Part shown: positions 62,359-64,000 of the stretch, in pieces
Position numbering within the stretch: position 1 is the first letter of the stretch
Layout: each line of letters opens with the position of its first letter
Notes under the pieces: model-generated
Told to the model about the DNA's origin: nothing
Database searches by the model: none
Seen by the model: the letters and a program-made list of their open reading frames with translations, nothing else
Source: Candidatus Eiseniibacteriota bacterium
GTDB lineage: Bacteria > Eisenbacteria > RBG-16-71-46 > CAIMUX01
Assembly: GCA_016712505.1 (NCBI GenBank)
Contig: JADJQY010000002.1
Span: 124,001-188,000 of the forward strand
Length of the DNA stretch: 64,000 bases
Reading direction: 5' to 3'
Position numbers and translations under genes: made by a program

Positions 62359-63511
62359 GTGAACCACTTTTCCCGAATCTCCCGTCGGTGGCCCTGGCTG
62401 CTCCTCCTGCTCGCGGCGGTGATGGCGCTGCCGCCTGCAAGCAGCGGCAGGGGGGCGCCTGCGGCCCAGACCCTGATCTATGTCGCGCTGCCCGGTGTGG
62501 AGCGGGCTGCGTTCCTCGACCCCGACGGAGTGCTCGAACGACGGTTCGCCGACGCGCTGGCCCGAACCGGCTGGTTCCTCGAGGGCGAAACCCTCTCCGA
62601 CGCTGAGAGCACGGGGCTCGACGCCTGGAGGGACGCGGTGGGGGACGGGCTGCTGCTGCTCGCGCCCGAGTACCCCGATCGCACCCTCTACCTCGGGCCT
62701 GATCCCGGAGGAGTGGCGATCCAGACCCGCGGCGAGGGACAGGCCGAGCCGCTGTCCCGCCTGGCGGAGGAGTCGCGCATCTGGCTCGACCGCGCCGATC
62801 GATTGCGCTGGGGAGGAGGTGGTCGAGTGCCTCGACCTGACGGCCGAGGAGAACCTGGCCTTTCGCAATCTCGCGCTCGATGAAGACCCGTTGGGCGCCG
62901 TTGCACCCTCGAGGTCGGATGGGGCGCAGCTCCAGACGCCGGCCGCTCTGGCCCGACTCAAGCAGGCATTTCTCCGCGACAAGCGGGTGGCAAACCTCGC
63001 GCTCTACCTCGGACGGACGCGGCGACCGGCAGCGACGGGGCTCAGGCTCGACCTGGCCGCGGCTCACGGCGAGCTGGCGGCAGCCCTCGAGGTGCAGGGG
63101 AGCCGGGCCGAGGCTGATCTGGTTGGGTCGGAGCTTCCGACCGATGCGCGCGGCCTCCCGTCGCTCCGTGCGGCAGCGCCGGAGCTGCGCGAGGCGGCCG
63201 ACCAGGCCCGGTTTCGGGCGCGCGTGATTCAGTCCGGAGCGCGAATCGCGGGGCGCTGCGATCGCGTGCTGCAGTCGCTCCTGGCCGAGGCAGAGACCGG
63301 AACCTGGCTCGTGGTCGATGCGCGCGCGGGCGCGCAGCCGTTCGTCGCGGTGGCGCGGAAGGGGATCGCCCTGGGATCGCCCGAGACCCGCTCTGGGCTG
63401 CTCTCCGGGCTGCTCTCTGAGCTCCTCTCCGAGCTGCTCCGCGACCCTCAGCGCAGCCGGGTGAGCCGTTCGAGTGCGGTCCCCTCCGGTGTCACCGCAC
63501 GCACGAAGTAG
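62359..63511 (+). CDS. secreted protein of unknown function, frameshifted
   Basis: GTG 62359 opens a signal peptide (WPWLLLLLAAVMALPPASSG). Frame 1 is convincing to WLDRADRLRWG, near 62810; the continuation EEVVECLDLTAEENLAFRNL and onwards is in the frame ending at 63511. One extra base in the four-G run 62810-62813 would join them (~384 residues). The body is Ala/Leu/Arg/Glu-rich; no domain recognised. Its 3' end overlaps the convergent FlgD-domain gene by 64 bases, so the last part may also be unreliable. Confidence 0.6.
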
Positions 63512-64000
63512 ACCCCGTCCGGAAGGCTCTTCCCGCGATCGTCGCTTCCATCCCAGTCGATCCAGGTCACACCGGCGGGGAGCGATCCGCGACGGAGCGT
63601 GCGGAGCCGTCGCCCGGACGCATCGTAGACCGCGAGATCGGCCGGTCCGGCGGTCGACACCGCGAGCCGTAGGGCAGCGCGGGAACGGAACGGGTTGGGA
63701 CTCAGGTAGAGCTCGGGCGTCGCGGCCTGCGGGATCGGAGCGACCAGGCGGCGGAGGGCAAAGCCCTCCGCATCACGCGAGACGCTGAATCGGGCGCCGT
63801 GAAGGTCCGAGAGGTGGACTTCGCCCCGGAACGATCCCAGCCCAGCGCGAGGATCCGCGAGCGCCCGCAGATCGAGTTCGACCTCCGCCCCTCCTTCATC
63901 GATCCCCGCGCTCCAGTTCCCCCCCGACCCCTCCAGATAGGTCCATTCAACCGTGCCCGCATCCATCTGCCAGCGGACGAAGACCCGCGCTACCACCTCC
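63448..64000 (-). CDS. secreted protein with FlgD/T9SS-like C-terminal domain (5' end outside window)
   Basis: About 184 C-terminal residues; the frame is open at the right edge. A beta-rich segment (DLRALADPRAGLGSFRGEVH) precedes a FlgD-Ig-like sorting domain: PELYLSPNPFRSRAALRLAV, DLAVYDASGRRLRTLRRGSL, WDGSDDRGKSLPDGVYFVR. The same C-terminal type closes the anchor-B, C25-like and FG-GAP proteins of this window, implying a shared export or anchoring route. The N-terminal function is not visible. Confidence 0.85.
   Translation of the reverse strand, partial: EVVARVFVRWQMDAGTVEWTYLEGSGGNWSAGIDEGGAEVELDLRALADPRAGLGSFRGEVHLSDLHGARFSVSRDAEGFALRRLVAPIPQAATPELYLSPNPFRSRAALRLAVSTAGPADLAVYDASGRRLRTLRRGSLPAGVTWIDWDGSDDRGKSLPDGVYFVRAVTPEGTALERLTRLR

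Overview
The window is GC-rich (roughly two thirds G+C by eye), densely coding DNA from a didermic bacterium. Outer-membrane genes (TolA/TonB-like, tolB, pal, cpoB), a complete respiratory complex I operon with a fused nuoCD, and several secreted proteins ending in FlgD/T9SS-like sorting domains are all present. Together with choice-of-anchor-B, FG-GAP and C25-peptidase-like proteins, this suggests an environmental lineage near the FCB superphylum (for example Candidatus Eisenbacteria or Gemmatimonadota-like). That placement is inference; there is no rRNA or tRNA in the window. Several frameshifts and a 23-base poly-G run suggest an incompletely polished or metagenome-derived assembly.

Layout. 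1-6.2 kb: the 3' end of a sigma-54 activator gene, then a five-gene module of a membrane coiled-coil protein, a tandem AAA+ ATPase with a VPS4/katanin-like pore loop, a proline-rich helical protein, PspA/IM30, and a membrane-anchored substrate-binding protein with a LysM domain. I read this as a PspA (bacterial ESCRT-III homologue) membrane-remodelling module with its own ATPase, and it is the best candidate for an uncharacterised system. 6.2-8.2 kb: a small protein plus nucleotidyltransferase pair (toxin-antitoxin-like) and a convergent Gfo/Idh/MocA oxidoreductase. 8.35-12.1 kb: a Tol-Pal segment without tolQ/tolR, followed to 15.8 kb by an active and an inactive M16 peptidase gene. 15.9-18.8 kb (minus): tyrosine/homogentisate catabolism (hpd, hmgA, flavin reductase). 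18.9-21 kb (minus): a sulfatase-TPR gene split by a frameshift. 21-22.9 kb: an ECF sigma factor overlapping a glycosyltransferase gene that dissolves into poly-G. 22.9-26.7 kb (minus): a zeta-toxin-type ATPase fragment, a threonine-dehydrogenase-like gene and an FdhF/YdeP molybdo-oxidoreductase.

26.9-39.7 kb is a secreted-protein island: two tandem paralogous choice-of-anchor-B proteins, a giant C25-peptidase-like/FG-GAP protein broken by two frameshifts, and an FG-GAP protein. 40.3-55.2 kb is the nuoA-N operon (13 genes, CD fused). 55.2-64 kb holds a HAD phosphatase, a cupin, a complete insertion sequence with perfect 16-bp ends, a lipoprotein, a Nudix gene containing a 15-bp minisatellite, two glycosyltransferases, a frameshifted secreted protein and the 3' end of another FlgD-domain protein.

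Functional picture: envelope maintenance (Psp-like module, Tol-Pal), aerobic respiration and amino-acid catabolism are intact. The recognisable frameshifts all fall in secreted, surface or accessory genes.
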